Shown: positions 1 to 6,765 of the stretch, in pieces
Position numbering within the stretch: the first letter of the stretch is position 1
Layout: each line of letters opens with the position of its first letter
The notes under the pieces: generated by a model
Seen by the model: only the letters and a program-made list of their open reading frames with translations
What the model was told of the DNA's origin: nothing
Database searches by the model: none
Made by a program: the position numbers and the translations under genes
Source: Thalassiosira profunda
Lineage: Eukaryota > Bacillariophyta > Thalassiosirophyceae > Thalassiosirales > Thalassiosiraceae
DNA: 12,842 nt
Assembly: GCA_036939355.1 (NCBI GenBank)
Contig: JALLAP010000462.1
Location: forward strand, 1-12,842
Reading direction: 5' to 3'

Positions 1-397
1 GAATGTGCCCCGTCTGGTTGGCCCGGCTCCGCTTGCGCGTGCCATCGCCGGTCCCTCCCTCCACCTGCGTCCGCGCCGCCAGCAGCGCCGCGTCCATCAA
101 ACTGCGGTACAGTATGCACACCCTCTCCCACGGTAATGCCACATGGGCGTCGCTTCTCCCGTCCCGCCCCCGCGCTCGGAGGTAGGAGTCGTTGAATCCC
201 CGCTCGGCCTCCTTCTCCAATCTGCGGAGGGTGGACGGATCCTGCAATCGCTCGAGCAATTCCTTGGACGCACTCCGGCGCTCGGTGATCTTGGAGCCCC
301 GGAGGCCGTCGCGGAGGGACGCGAGGGCCTGGTAGGTTTGGTTGGTGGGGGTGGACCCCCCGGAGGGGGGTTGATGAGCTCGGTGGCGGGAGCTCAT
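1..397 (-). CDS. ATM: ATM/Tel1 checkpoint kinase, N-terminal part (runs off the left edge)
   Basis: Reading the minus strand from ATG at 397-395 gives 132 codons open to the window edge. An in-frame TAA (403-401) lies two codons upstream, so this is the first possible Met. Residues 32-51 fit the TAN motif of Tel1/ATM, LxxxKxxxRxxxxxxLxxLL: L32, K36, R40, L47, L51, around the segment SKITERRSASKELLERL. Next come DPSTLRRLEKEA (53-64) and LPWERVCILYRSL (88-100). These match the order and spacing of the start of known ATM proteins: the TAN helix, then a DPET-like turn, then an NWDAVF-like helix. ATM is a nuclear PI3K-like kinase that signals DNA double-strand breaks; the TAN motif is needed for Tel1/ATM function. 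The FAT and kinase domains would lie outside the window, so the kinase itself is inferred. A basic stretch (RKRSR, 121-125) follows. Divergent from the RING-CH gene. Confidence 0.8.
   Translation of the reverse strand, partial: MSSRHRAHQPPSGGSTPTNQTYQALASLRDGLRGSKITERRSASKELLERLQDPSTLRRLEKEAERGFNDSYLRARGRDGRSDAHVALPWERVCILYRSLMDAALLAARTQVEGGTGDGTRKRSRANQTGHI
355..371. repeat. GC inverted repeat inside the ATM start region
   Basis: ACCCCCC (355-361) and GGGGGGT (365-371) are perfect 7-bp arms around GGA. In the ATM frame they encode the PPSGGS stretch near residues 10-15. The arms could fold in the mRNA just downstream of the start codon. Confidence 0.5.
374..397. repeat. Inverted repeat containing the ATM start codon
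   Basis: ATGAGCTC (374-381) and GAGCTCAT (390-397) are perfect 8-bp arms with an 8-nt spacer. On the minus strand the first arm begins exactly at the ATM initiator ATG, so the start codon would be base-paired in an mRNA stem-loop. Whether it acts in translation control is unknown. Confidence 0.5.
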
Positions 398-934
398 ATC
401 TTATGGTGCCAATTTTCCTGCAACTGACTTGGTTGCAATAAAATTGCCGACCTCGACCTCCCCACGAGCGACACAGATAAATTATCGCCAGCTGCAACGA
501 ATATGGATCCTCCTGGCGAGCCTGAGGAGAGGTGGTGTTGGACGGGGGGGTGTCAAAGGTCCACGAAAAGCAAGTTGTCTCCGCGCCCAACTTGTGGGAG
601 TGGACGCAGGCTCGCCCCACCGCCCGATTCAGCACGGATCCGTCGGCCGGAGGCGTCTCCCCGATGCCCCCGCCGCCTTACAGAGCAATCCCTTCAGTTA
701 TTGGCGCCGGCAGAGCCCAGGAGGCTCGCTACTTTTGGATCCCCAGCGCAGCCGGCCGTCCTTTTGCACCCGCTTTCACGTGTCAGATCACGTGACCTTC
801 TCAGCTCCACTTGCTCCCGGCTCCTGCTCCCGTCCCCTCCGCCCGGGGCGCCGCCCTCCTGTGCCAGCCTGTGCCCCGCGTTGCCCGCCGGCCAAGCACA
901 GGCCCCTGCTGCTCTTCTCCCCGACTTCAGAAGT
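398..934. other. Divergent intergenic region, ATM / RING-CH gene
   Basis: About 540 bp separate the two divergent starts. The right part stays open in the frame of the plus-strand gene from an ATG at 503, but the encoded sequence is Pro/Ser/Arg-rich and shows no domain. I read it as 5' UTR and promoter. It holds two CACGTG boxes near 777-794 and a 6-bp inverted repeat TGCAAC/GTTGCA (419-437). No RNA gene was seen. Confidence 0.5.
777..794. promoter_or_regulatory. Tandem CACGTG (E-box/G-box) sites
   Basis: CACGTG occurs at 777-782 and again at 789-794, starts 12 bp apart. The second sits in the longer palindrome GTCACGTGAC if read with one mismatch. They lie about 140-160 bp upstream of the ATG at 935. 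CACGTG is the established core for bHLH and some bZIP factors. Use here is inferred from position and duplication. Confidence 0.4.
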
Positions 935-2290
935 ATGTCGACCGGCGGAGGCGACGAACGCGACGCCAAGCGACCGCGCCTGGGCGACGGCGAAAAACCT
1001 GCGGCGGCGCCAACGCAGTCGGGCGAGGAGAAGGACGACATTTGCTGTTGGCTTTGCCACGGCGAGGGGCCCGACGACGACGGCCAGCCCCTGAGGAGGG
1101 ATTGCTCGTGCCGCGGGGGGTCGGGGTTTGCCCATCTTTCGTGCATCGTGGACTATGCCAAACACACGTCGGAGAATTGGGACGGCGAGGACTTGTCGAG
1201 CAGGGGGCATTTTTGCCGTCCGTGGATAGACTGCCCCCATTGCCATCAAAGATATCAGGGCGAGCTCCGTATCGAGCTAGCAACTGCGTTCGCATCCTTC
1301 GCCGAGGAGTCGTACCCCGATGATAAGCCAAGGCTCCTTGCGGCACTCGAAAACAAGGTTCGTGTTTGTGCCAATACTGGTATTCTCGGCATGATGAATA
1401 AACATCATGGGGAGGATGCCAAACAGATTGGCTACAGGATCATCTCTTTGATTGACGAAATGAGAGCCGCCAGCAATTTTCCGCTTCCGAACAGAATCAT
1501 GTCGATTGAAGCCTGCACATACAACAGCCTTGGCTGTATTGCTACTCGGGAGAGGGCAGACGAGGGCGACAAAGAAGCGCTGGAATTCTTTGAGAAATAC
1601 CTGGACTTGTGCAATCAAATGGGCGATAAGGAGGGGGCTGCCGTTGCAAAGAACAATATGTCTGCTCTAAGGGGGGGCGAAAAATACGAGGACATTGAAG
1701 AGCAGCGACAACAGTACAAACGCCACGTTGCTCAAAATGGAGAAGGGTCCAGGGTGGCTATAGAATGGGGTATCGGTTTGTCCCAGATTCTTGAGAACGC
1801 AAACCGCGTGATTGAAGCTGAGAGGCTTGCAATGAAGCTGCTGGGTGCATGCAAACGGGTCCATGGGGCTGGCCACCTTCTCACTAAGGAAGTTGAGGAA
1901 AGAGTTGAAGAAAGCAAGGAGAGGTGGGTGCGCATCAAAGAGCGGAGTGACTTCTTCGTGGCTTTGCGGTACGATGACGGTGGGAATATGTGTGTGGTGC
2001 AAGGTCCGAGGCCCACTAAGCAGGATTCAGGAAAATACAATGAGACGACGTTCTCGGTTGCCTCCGATGAGATTGTTCCTGCGTGGGGCACACCTGTTGT
2101 TTGTCGGGGAGTGAAGGAGGATCTCGCTCATCTCAATGGCAAAGTCGGGGAGGCGAGATCCCGGCCCAGAGAAGGGGACTGTACGACTGTTCATTTCGAA
2201 GATGCATCTATTGAGCCGCAGTCGGTGGAGGGGAAATACCTGAGGATTCTGTTCAACCTTCCCGAAGGAGAAAATGTTGGCCAGGGATGA
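935..2290 (+). CDS. RING-CH (RINGv) zinc-finger protein with TPR-like region, soluble
   Basis: The 451-residue protein starts MSTGGGDERD and carries a basic NLS-like AKRPRL (11-16). A RING-CH (C4HC3) finger spans 38-103: C38-x2-C41, C57-x-C59, then x7-H67-x2-C70, then C100-x2-C103. RING-CH domains usually bind E2 enzymes and give ubiquitin ligase activity. A helical, TPR-like region follows (about 130-330; the clearest unit is around 196-246). The C-terminal domain (340-451) is beta-rich and includes an LNGKVG turn, resembling the small LNG-type domain seen after zinc fingers in many diatom proteins. There are no membrane helices, unlike MARCH ligases. I chose the ATG at 935 because conserved-looking sequence begins there; the frame is open back to an ATG at 503, which would add 144 low-complexity residues. 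GC drops visibly after about 1340. Substrate unknown. It converges on HIRA with 181 bp between the stops. Confidence 0.8.
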   Translation: MSTGGGDERDAKRPRLGDGEKPAAAPTQSGEEKDDICCWLCHGEGPDDDGQPLRRDCSCRGGSGFAHLSCIVDYAKHTSENWDGEDLSSRGHFCRPWIDCPHCHQRYQGELRIELATAFASFAEESYPDDKPRLLAALENKVRVCANTGILGMMNKHHGEDAKQIGYRIISLIDEMRAASNFPLPNRIMSIEACTYNSLGCIATRERADEGDKEALEFFEKYLDLCNQMGDKEGAAVAKNNMSALRGGEKYEDIEEQRQQYKRHVAQNGEGSRVAIEWGIGLSQILENANRVIEAERLAMKLLGACKRVHGAGHLLTKEVEERVEESKERWVRIKERSDFFVALRYDDGGNMCVVQGPRPTKQDSGKYNETTFSVASDEIVPAWGTPVVCRGVKEDLAHLNGKVGEARSRPREGDCTTVHFEDASIEPQSVEGKYLRILFNLPEGENVGQG

Positions 2291-2471
2291 GTGTCAGGGA
2301 ACTCTAGGCGCTTCGCATACTGGAATCAGTTGCACTCTGCATCCATGTGCACCTACGTGCACTATTTGAGCAGCGAAGGGGCAGGCTGGCCAAACAAAGG
2401 CAAAAGATCTAGACCGTGGGATAGAGTGTAGAATAGCTATGAAAATGCAACAAATAGACCCGCAGCCGGAA

Positions 2472-5400
2472 CTACAGGCACTCAAGTTCCGTTGCGATTT
2501 CGTTGGTGAGCCTCTGCAGCGTCCGGCTCTTGCCCATCTCCGGTAGAATCGCCTTGCGGATCACATCCTTTCCCTCCAACCCGAGACATGCCAGGCCGGC
2601 CGAGAGAAACGAGGGGATGTGCTGCTGCCCCGAGCCATCGCCATCCATAGGATCTTCGCCCGGTGGGCCGGCGCCGAGGAAGAGATCGACCAGGAATCGC
2701 AGCGCCGCAGCATCTCCCGCCGAGGACAGACACTGCGCGTAGTTGCGCAACCAAGTCTGGAATTCGGGCGCCGATCCGAGGGCAATGGCGCACGCCAACC
2801 GATCCTCGCAATGCGACCTCGTGACAATCTTTTCCGACGCCGTTGCGTTGTCGGCAATTTTGAGATACATTTGCTTGGCCGAGGCTGAGCTTCTCGCCGA
2901 CTTGACCATCCCGTCCATCTTCGCAAGGAGGCCCTGGCCGCCCTCTTTGGGGGCGGCGGGGAGGGAAGAGTAAAAGTCCGAGAGGAGGAAGTTGCTGGAG
3001 TCGGACACGCGCATCCAGAGCTCCATCTTGCGATTGTAGACGAATCCCTGGAGGATCCTCCCGGAGGACTTCGTCGGCAGCACGAGGATCAACATGAGCT
3101 GCTTTGAGTCCGTGACTTGGATGCGAGCCAGTTTGGGCTGCAGCGACGAGCTCGAGGCTCGCTGACTGCTCGACGGGGCCGAGGAGAGGTGCAAGTGCTG
3201 CATCGCCGGAACGACGGTCCCCTTGTAATTCAATTTCGGTCCCGAAGGCAGGATCGTGTACACGTAAACGCTCCCATCGGAAGTAACCACGACCATTTCG
3301 CACGAAGATGACTTGTCGGGGGCGCCTGGAGTCGGTGCACCAACACTGATCTCCACAACGGGACTTCCCAAGACGAACGGAGGGAACGCCCGGTACGCTT
3401 TCCCGCTCTCCCAGCCCATGGTGGAAGACGTGCCGTAGAGATACAGGCATCCATCCGCGGTTCCCAACGCCAGCAGGTGCTTATTGGCATTCAGGGCGGT
3501 GCACTTCGCTTTTGCAATGATATCCTTCCACTGCCGGACACCGCCCCTGCTGATCGTCAGCGTTGCCGAAGGCCAAGCCGCCCCTCCTCCGGATGGCGTC
3601 GCCATGGAGTTGGTGCAGTCCGCGACAATCTTGTAGCTCCCTTCGTCAAGAATCGACGGGGAAGCGGACACATCTGTGGTGCCGGTCGCCAAGTCGATCG
3701 AGTGGACCCTATTGGTGCTGTACGGAATTCTGATCGGAGGCCCCAAGCTCGTGGAAGCACTCGCAGCGGAGGCTGCGGCAGGTGAGCGAGCAGTCGACTG
3801 GGATGCACTCTTGCTTCCGGCATTCCCAACTCGATTGGAAGCCTGCGCCGCGACTCCCTCGGCAACCGAAGCGGCCTGAGACGCCGCATCCAACGCATTC
3901 TGGAGCGGATCCAACGACTGGTTTTCCTTCCGTCGCTTCTTGCCGCCATCCCTCTCTTCGTCCGAGACGTTGTTGGTGACCGCGCCTCCGCCATCGACGG
4001 ACAGGAGCACCGGGCGGATCCGCTTCTTGCCGCTCTTGGTATACTCCACCTGCTTGTTTCTGATGCTACCAGTCGTCGACGACGTGCCACCCGCACGCGG
4101 CGGCGCGTTTGCTTGCCCCTCGCCTCCAACGCCCTCCGCAACGTCCATGTCCATGTCAACGTCCTGGCCCTCGGCCTCCATCTCCATCGTCAGCTGGAGC
4201 GCATTCTCGATGAGCATCGGCCCCGCATCGTCCACGAGGCGCTTGGGACGGCGCCGCTTGCCGGGCGAGCGGCCGTAGCTCCCCGCAAAGTCCTCGATGC
4301 CGTACCGCCGCCGGAAAATCCGCCGCGTCTTCTCGCCGGACAGGATGTCTCCCCCTCCCGCCTCGGCGGGCACGTCGAAGTGGAGAGCGACGACGTACCC
4401 GTCCAGCAGCGACGCGATCAGGACCAGCGAGTCCCCCGCGCCCTTCTTGGAGCGGACGACGCCCCACGCCAAATCGGTGACGGTGCACCGGCTCTCGCTG
4501 CACTGCATCTTGAACAGGGGGCGGCTGCTCTTCGTCGACCACACGGTCACAAAGCCGCGCTTGTCCCCCAGTGCCACCAGGGTGGCGTACTCCGGCTCCG
4601 CGTCCCGATCGTCCTCGCTCCCCGACCCGTCGTCGCTGCTGTCATTCCCCTTGGGCGCGCGAAAGAACACGGGGCAATGCCGGCTCGCCACCACGGGCTG
4701 CTTGTGCCCCACCAAGTTCGCCGCGCCCGGTGGCGGCTTACCTGCGTCGCCACCGTTCTTGTCCCGCGGGCCGGACGCCGCCCACCCCTCCCGGCTGATC
4801 ATGGCGGCCACGTTCTTCCCCCTTAAGGTGGCGTTGGTCCCGCACACGTGGGATCCGTCGGGGGCGAACGAGATCCGTCGAAACAATGAAAGGCCCGCGA
4901 GCTCGCCGGGATCGTCCTCTTCCTCGGCCCCCTCGTCACCCTTCGCCTTGCGCTTCTTGGATTTGAACACGCCGCTGCCGGAATCGATCCTTGCCTCGAG
5001 GCCCCAGTCGTCCGAGGCGCGCCAGATGCAAATGGCCGGATCGTCGCCCGAGGTGGCGATGAACCTTCCGGCGGGGTCGAACGCCACGCCCTTGACGGTG
5101 GACGTGTGGACGTCCTTCCCTAGCACCTTGTGCGGATGCAAATTGTGAATCCTCCCCGCCGTCCCCGTTCCTGCATTGCCCTCCCCGCTGCCCAGCGCGT
5201 CGTACAACTTCCACACAATCACAGGGTGGGCGCTGTCCAAACTGCAGCTCACCAAATGACTGTCATCGGGAGCCCACGCCAATCCCACCACGTCCAAGTG
5301 ATGCCCTCTGCAAATGGCAATGCGGTTCCAGTGCTCGACGTCCTCGGTGGAATTATTGCCGGAGGTCAAGTTCCCCTTGGCGGGGGAGGGGGCGTCCGAT

Positions 5401-6230
5401 CGCGCGTAGAGGGTGACGTAGGAATCGTCCCCGGCGGCGGCGAGGTAGGTCCCGGAGGGGGAGAAGCGGAGGCCGAGGACGGAGCCCTCGGAGGAGGCGA
5501 GGGTGCACAGCAGCTTGTGCTTCTTCGTCGCGTCTGTTTTTGGGTTGGATGGGCTGGCGTTGTTGGTGGCATTGACGGTGGCACCGGCCGGACGCTGGGT
5601 CAGCCGAGACAGCGGGGACATGGGCCCCTCCGAATTGGCCGGAGCGGAGGCCGCCACCGCAAAAGGATTGGCAGCTGCGGCCGCCGGCGATCCCCCCTTC
5701 TTCTTCCGCACCAATCCCGACAGATCGTTCACCCCCGTCGGCGCCACCGTCTTCTGCTTCTGAGTTGCTGTTGCCGGATGCCTTTTCTTCCCGCCCCCGT
5801 CCTCGGAGGAGCTCGACTCTTCGTCCTCCGCGGTGCTGCTCACGTAGTTTCCCCCCTCCGTAAACCTACTGGATGCCCCCTTCCCCTCCTTCTTGGCGTC
5901 TTTCAACAATTTGCCGTCGAACAGGCATCCCGTGCTCCAGATCTTCACCGTCCCGTCCCCGGCGGCCGTGGCAAATCTAGTTCCATCCGGGTGGACGTCC
6001 ACCGAATAGAGGGGGGCGCGGCGCGCGGCCCCGGCGTGGGCGCCCCCGGCACGGGTGGAGGCCAACAGAGACAGGGCCGATTTTGCCGCGGTCTTGTCCT
6101 TGGATTGCTGGGTGTCCACCGTTGGTTGGGCGGGTTGGTTTGTGCCCTCCATTCCGGGGAGGGTCTTGGCGCCACTTTCGTCGGAAGCGGCGCCGTGGGA
6201 GGCCCAGAGGGGCACCTCGGCGAGGACCAT
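2472..6230 (-). CDS. HIRA: HIRA-type histone chaperone (WD40 + B domain + HIRA domain)
   Basis: HIRA deposits histone H3.3-H4 independently of replication, with ASF1 and ubinuclein/CABIN1-like partners, in the nucleus. The 1252-residue product begins MVLAEVPLWASHG, like other HIRA N-termini, so I prefer this Met over one 16 codons upstream (6278). The WD40 propeller covers about 73-620; clear blades are YSVDVHPDGTRFATAAGDGTVKIW (split around 75-98), LRFSPSGTYLAAAGDD, LAWAPDDSHLVSCSLD and VAFDPAGRFIATSGDD. A Ser/Ala/Lys-rich insertion of about 135 residues (104-238) separates the first two blades. NKQVEYTKSGKKRIRPVLL (725-743) matches the ASF1-binding B domain, with the RIxP core at 737-740. 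A basic NLS-like KKRRK follows at 764. From about 865 to the C-terminus runs the HIRA domain, including FPPFVLGSPVVEISVG and VVTSDGSVYVYTI, with a helical tail. No introns are needed in the coding part. Confidence 0.9.
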   Translation of the reverse strand: MVLAEVPLWASHGAASDESGAKTLPGMEGTNQPAQPTVDTQQSKDKTAAKSALSLLASTRAGGAHAGAARRAPLYSVDVHPDGTRFATAAGDGTVKIWSTGCLFDGKLLKDAKKEGKGASSRFTEGGNYVSSTAEDEESSSSEDGGGKKRHPATATQKQKTVAPTGVNDLSGLVRKKKGGSPAAAAANPFAVAASAPANSEGPMSPLSRLTQRPAGATVNATNNASPSNPKTDATKKHKLLCTLASSEGSVLGLRFSPSGTYLAAAGDDSYVTLYARSDAPSPAKGNLTSGNNSTEDVEHWNRIAICRGHHLDVVGLAWAPDDSHLVSCSLDSAHPVIVWKLYDALGSGEGNAGTGTAGRIHNLHPHKVLGKDVHTSTVKGVAFDPAGRFIATSGDDPAICIWRASDDWGLEARIDSGSGVFKSKKRKAKGDEGAEEEDDPGELAGLSLFRRISFAPDGSHVCGTNATLRGKNVAAMISREGWAASGPRDKNGGDAGKPPPGAANLVGHKQPVVASRHCPVFFRAPKGNDSSDDGSGSEDDRDAEPEYATLVALGDKRGFVTVWSTKSSRPLFKMQCSESRCTVTDLAWGVVRSKKGAGDSLVLIASLLDGYVVALHFDVPAEAGGGDILSGEKTRRIFRRRYGIEDFAGSYGRSPGKRRRPKRLVDDAGPMLIENALQLTMEMEAEGQDVDMDMDVAEGVGGEGQANAPPRAGGTSSTTGSIRNKQVEYTKSGKKRIRPVLLSVDGGGAVTNNVSDEERDGGKKRRKENQSLDPLQNALDAASQAASVAEGVAAQASNRVGNAGSKSASQSTARSPAAASAASASTSLGPPIRIPYSTNRVHSIDLATGTTDVSASPSILDEGSYKIVADCTNSMATPSGGGAAWPSATLTISRGGVRQWKDIIAKAKCTALNANKHLLALGTADGCLYLYGTSSTMGWESGKAYRAFPPFVLGSPVVEISVGAPTPGAPDKSSSCEMVVVTSDGSVYVYTILPSGPKLNYKGTVVPAMQHLHLSSAPSSSQRASSSSLQPKLARIQVTDSKQLMLILVLPTKSSGRILQGFVYNRKMELWMRVSDSSNFLLSDFYSSLPAAPKEGGQGLLAKMDGMVKSARSSASAKQMYLKIADNATASEKIVTRSHCEDRLACAIALGSAPEFQTWLRNYAQCLSSAGDAAALRFLVDLFLGAGPPGEDPMDGDGSGQQHIPSFLSAGLACLGLEGKDVIRKAILPEMGKSRTLQRLTNEIATELECL

Positions 6231-6233
6231 CGT

Positions 6234-6421
6234 CTGTGGATGCGTGAGAGATATATTGTCAGAGAATTGCAATTGCAAGGCGTGTATGCGGTAATCATTG
6301 CAGCTGCCGGTCCTCGCGAGCTCTCACGTGCACCATGCAAAAAATGCTCACATCTTGTGTCACTTCAAAGTAAATGGTCTTGCTACCCACAACATATGTA
6401 CCAATGGGGCGCGCTACTCAC
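6234..6421 (-). other. Candidate 5' UTR intron of HIRA
   Basis: On the minus strand a good donor (GTGAGT, 6421-6416) and an acceptor (CCACAG, ending at 6234) lie upstream of the HIRA ATG, with the acceptor three bases from it. Splicing would remove 188 nt. This is a signal-only guess; no coding constraint tests it. Confidence 0.3.
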
Positions 6422-6599
6422 CACTCCGCGGCCTCGGGGCGCATCGGATCGTCTGGCGGCGGCGCTGTGCCTGTGTTCGGTCGGCGGGCCTGCGCCAGGG
6501 GGCGTGCGCGGCGTTACTTTGGAGGCAAGTGCTAGCCAAATTGGTGGTAGTATGTAGGTAAAATTCGACGTCTTCCCTTGCGGCGACTTGGTACAAAAA

Positions 6600-6616
6600 T
6601 ACGTATGAGTACGTAT
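6600..6616. promoter_or_regulatory. Paired TACGTAT sites 10 bp apart
   Basis: TACGTAT occurs at 6600-6606 and 6610-6616, each with a TACGTA palindrome, spaced by one helical turn inside the AT-rich patch about 150-165 bp before the Ulp1-like ATG. A dimer or paired bZIP-type binding site is possible; no factor is assigned. Confidence 0.3.
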
Positions 6617-6765
6617 AGTCTACATAATTATTTGTCAGAATAAACAAATGCTGTATTTGATCCGAGCTAATTTAATTTGTCGGCGGTCGGCGGCTTCGGC
6701 CCGCGGCGTCCCCACCTCTGTCGGTGGTCCACCCTTCCACCGACCTTGTGCCCCCTCATCAAGTC

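Larger units (their letters stand above)
6231..6765. other. Divergent intergenic region, HIRA / Ulp1-like gene
   Basis: 535 bp separate the two starts. The HIRA side is GC-rich, has a CACGTG at 6325-6330 and a possible 5' UTR intron. A patch at about 6590-6676 is AT-rich and contains the paired TACGTAT sites. No coding sequence is supported: the open frames here lack domains and overlap the reverse strand of HIRA. Confidence 0.5.

Noticed and set aside
4113..4826. 237-codon plus-strand frame
   Set aside because: It is antisense to the HIRA mid region, with no domain.
6231..6278. HIRA start at the upstream Met (6278)
   Set aside because: The 16 added residues do not match HIRA, while MVLAEVPLW at 6230 aligns with the usual N-terminus. 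A possible acceptor site also separates the two.
5130..6557. 475-codon plus-strand open frame
   Set aside because: It is antisense to HIRA, rich in Gly/Arg/Val without a domain, and explained by GC-rich codon bias of the real gene.
6724..6765. Start of the Ulp1-like protein at 6724
   Set aside because: That codon is GTG. The first ATG in frame is at 6766, in a good context.
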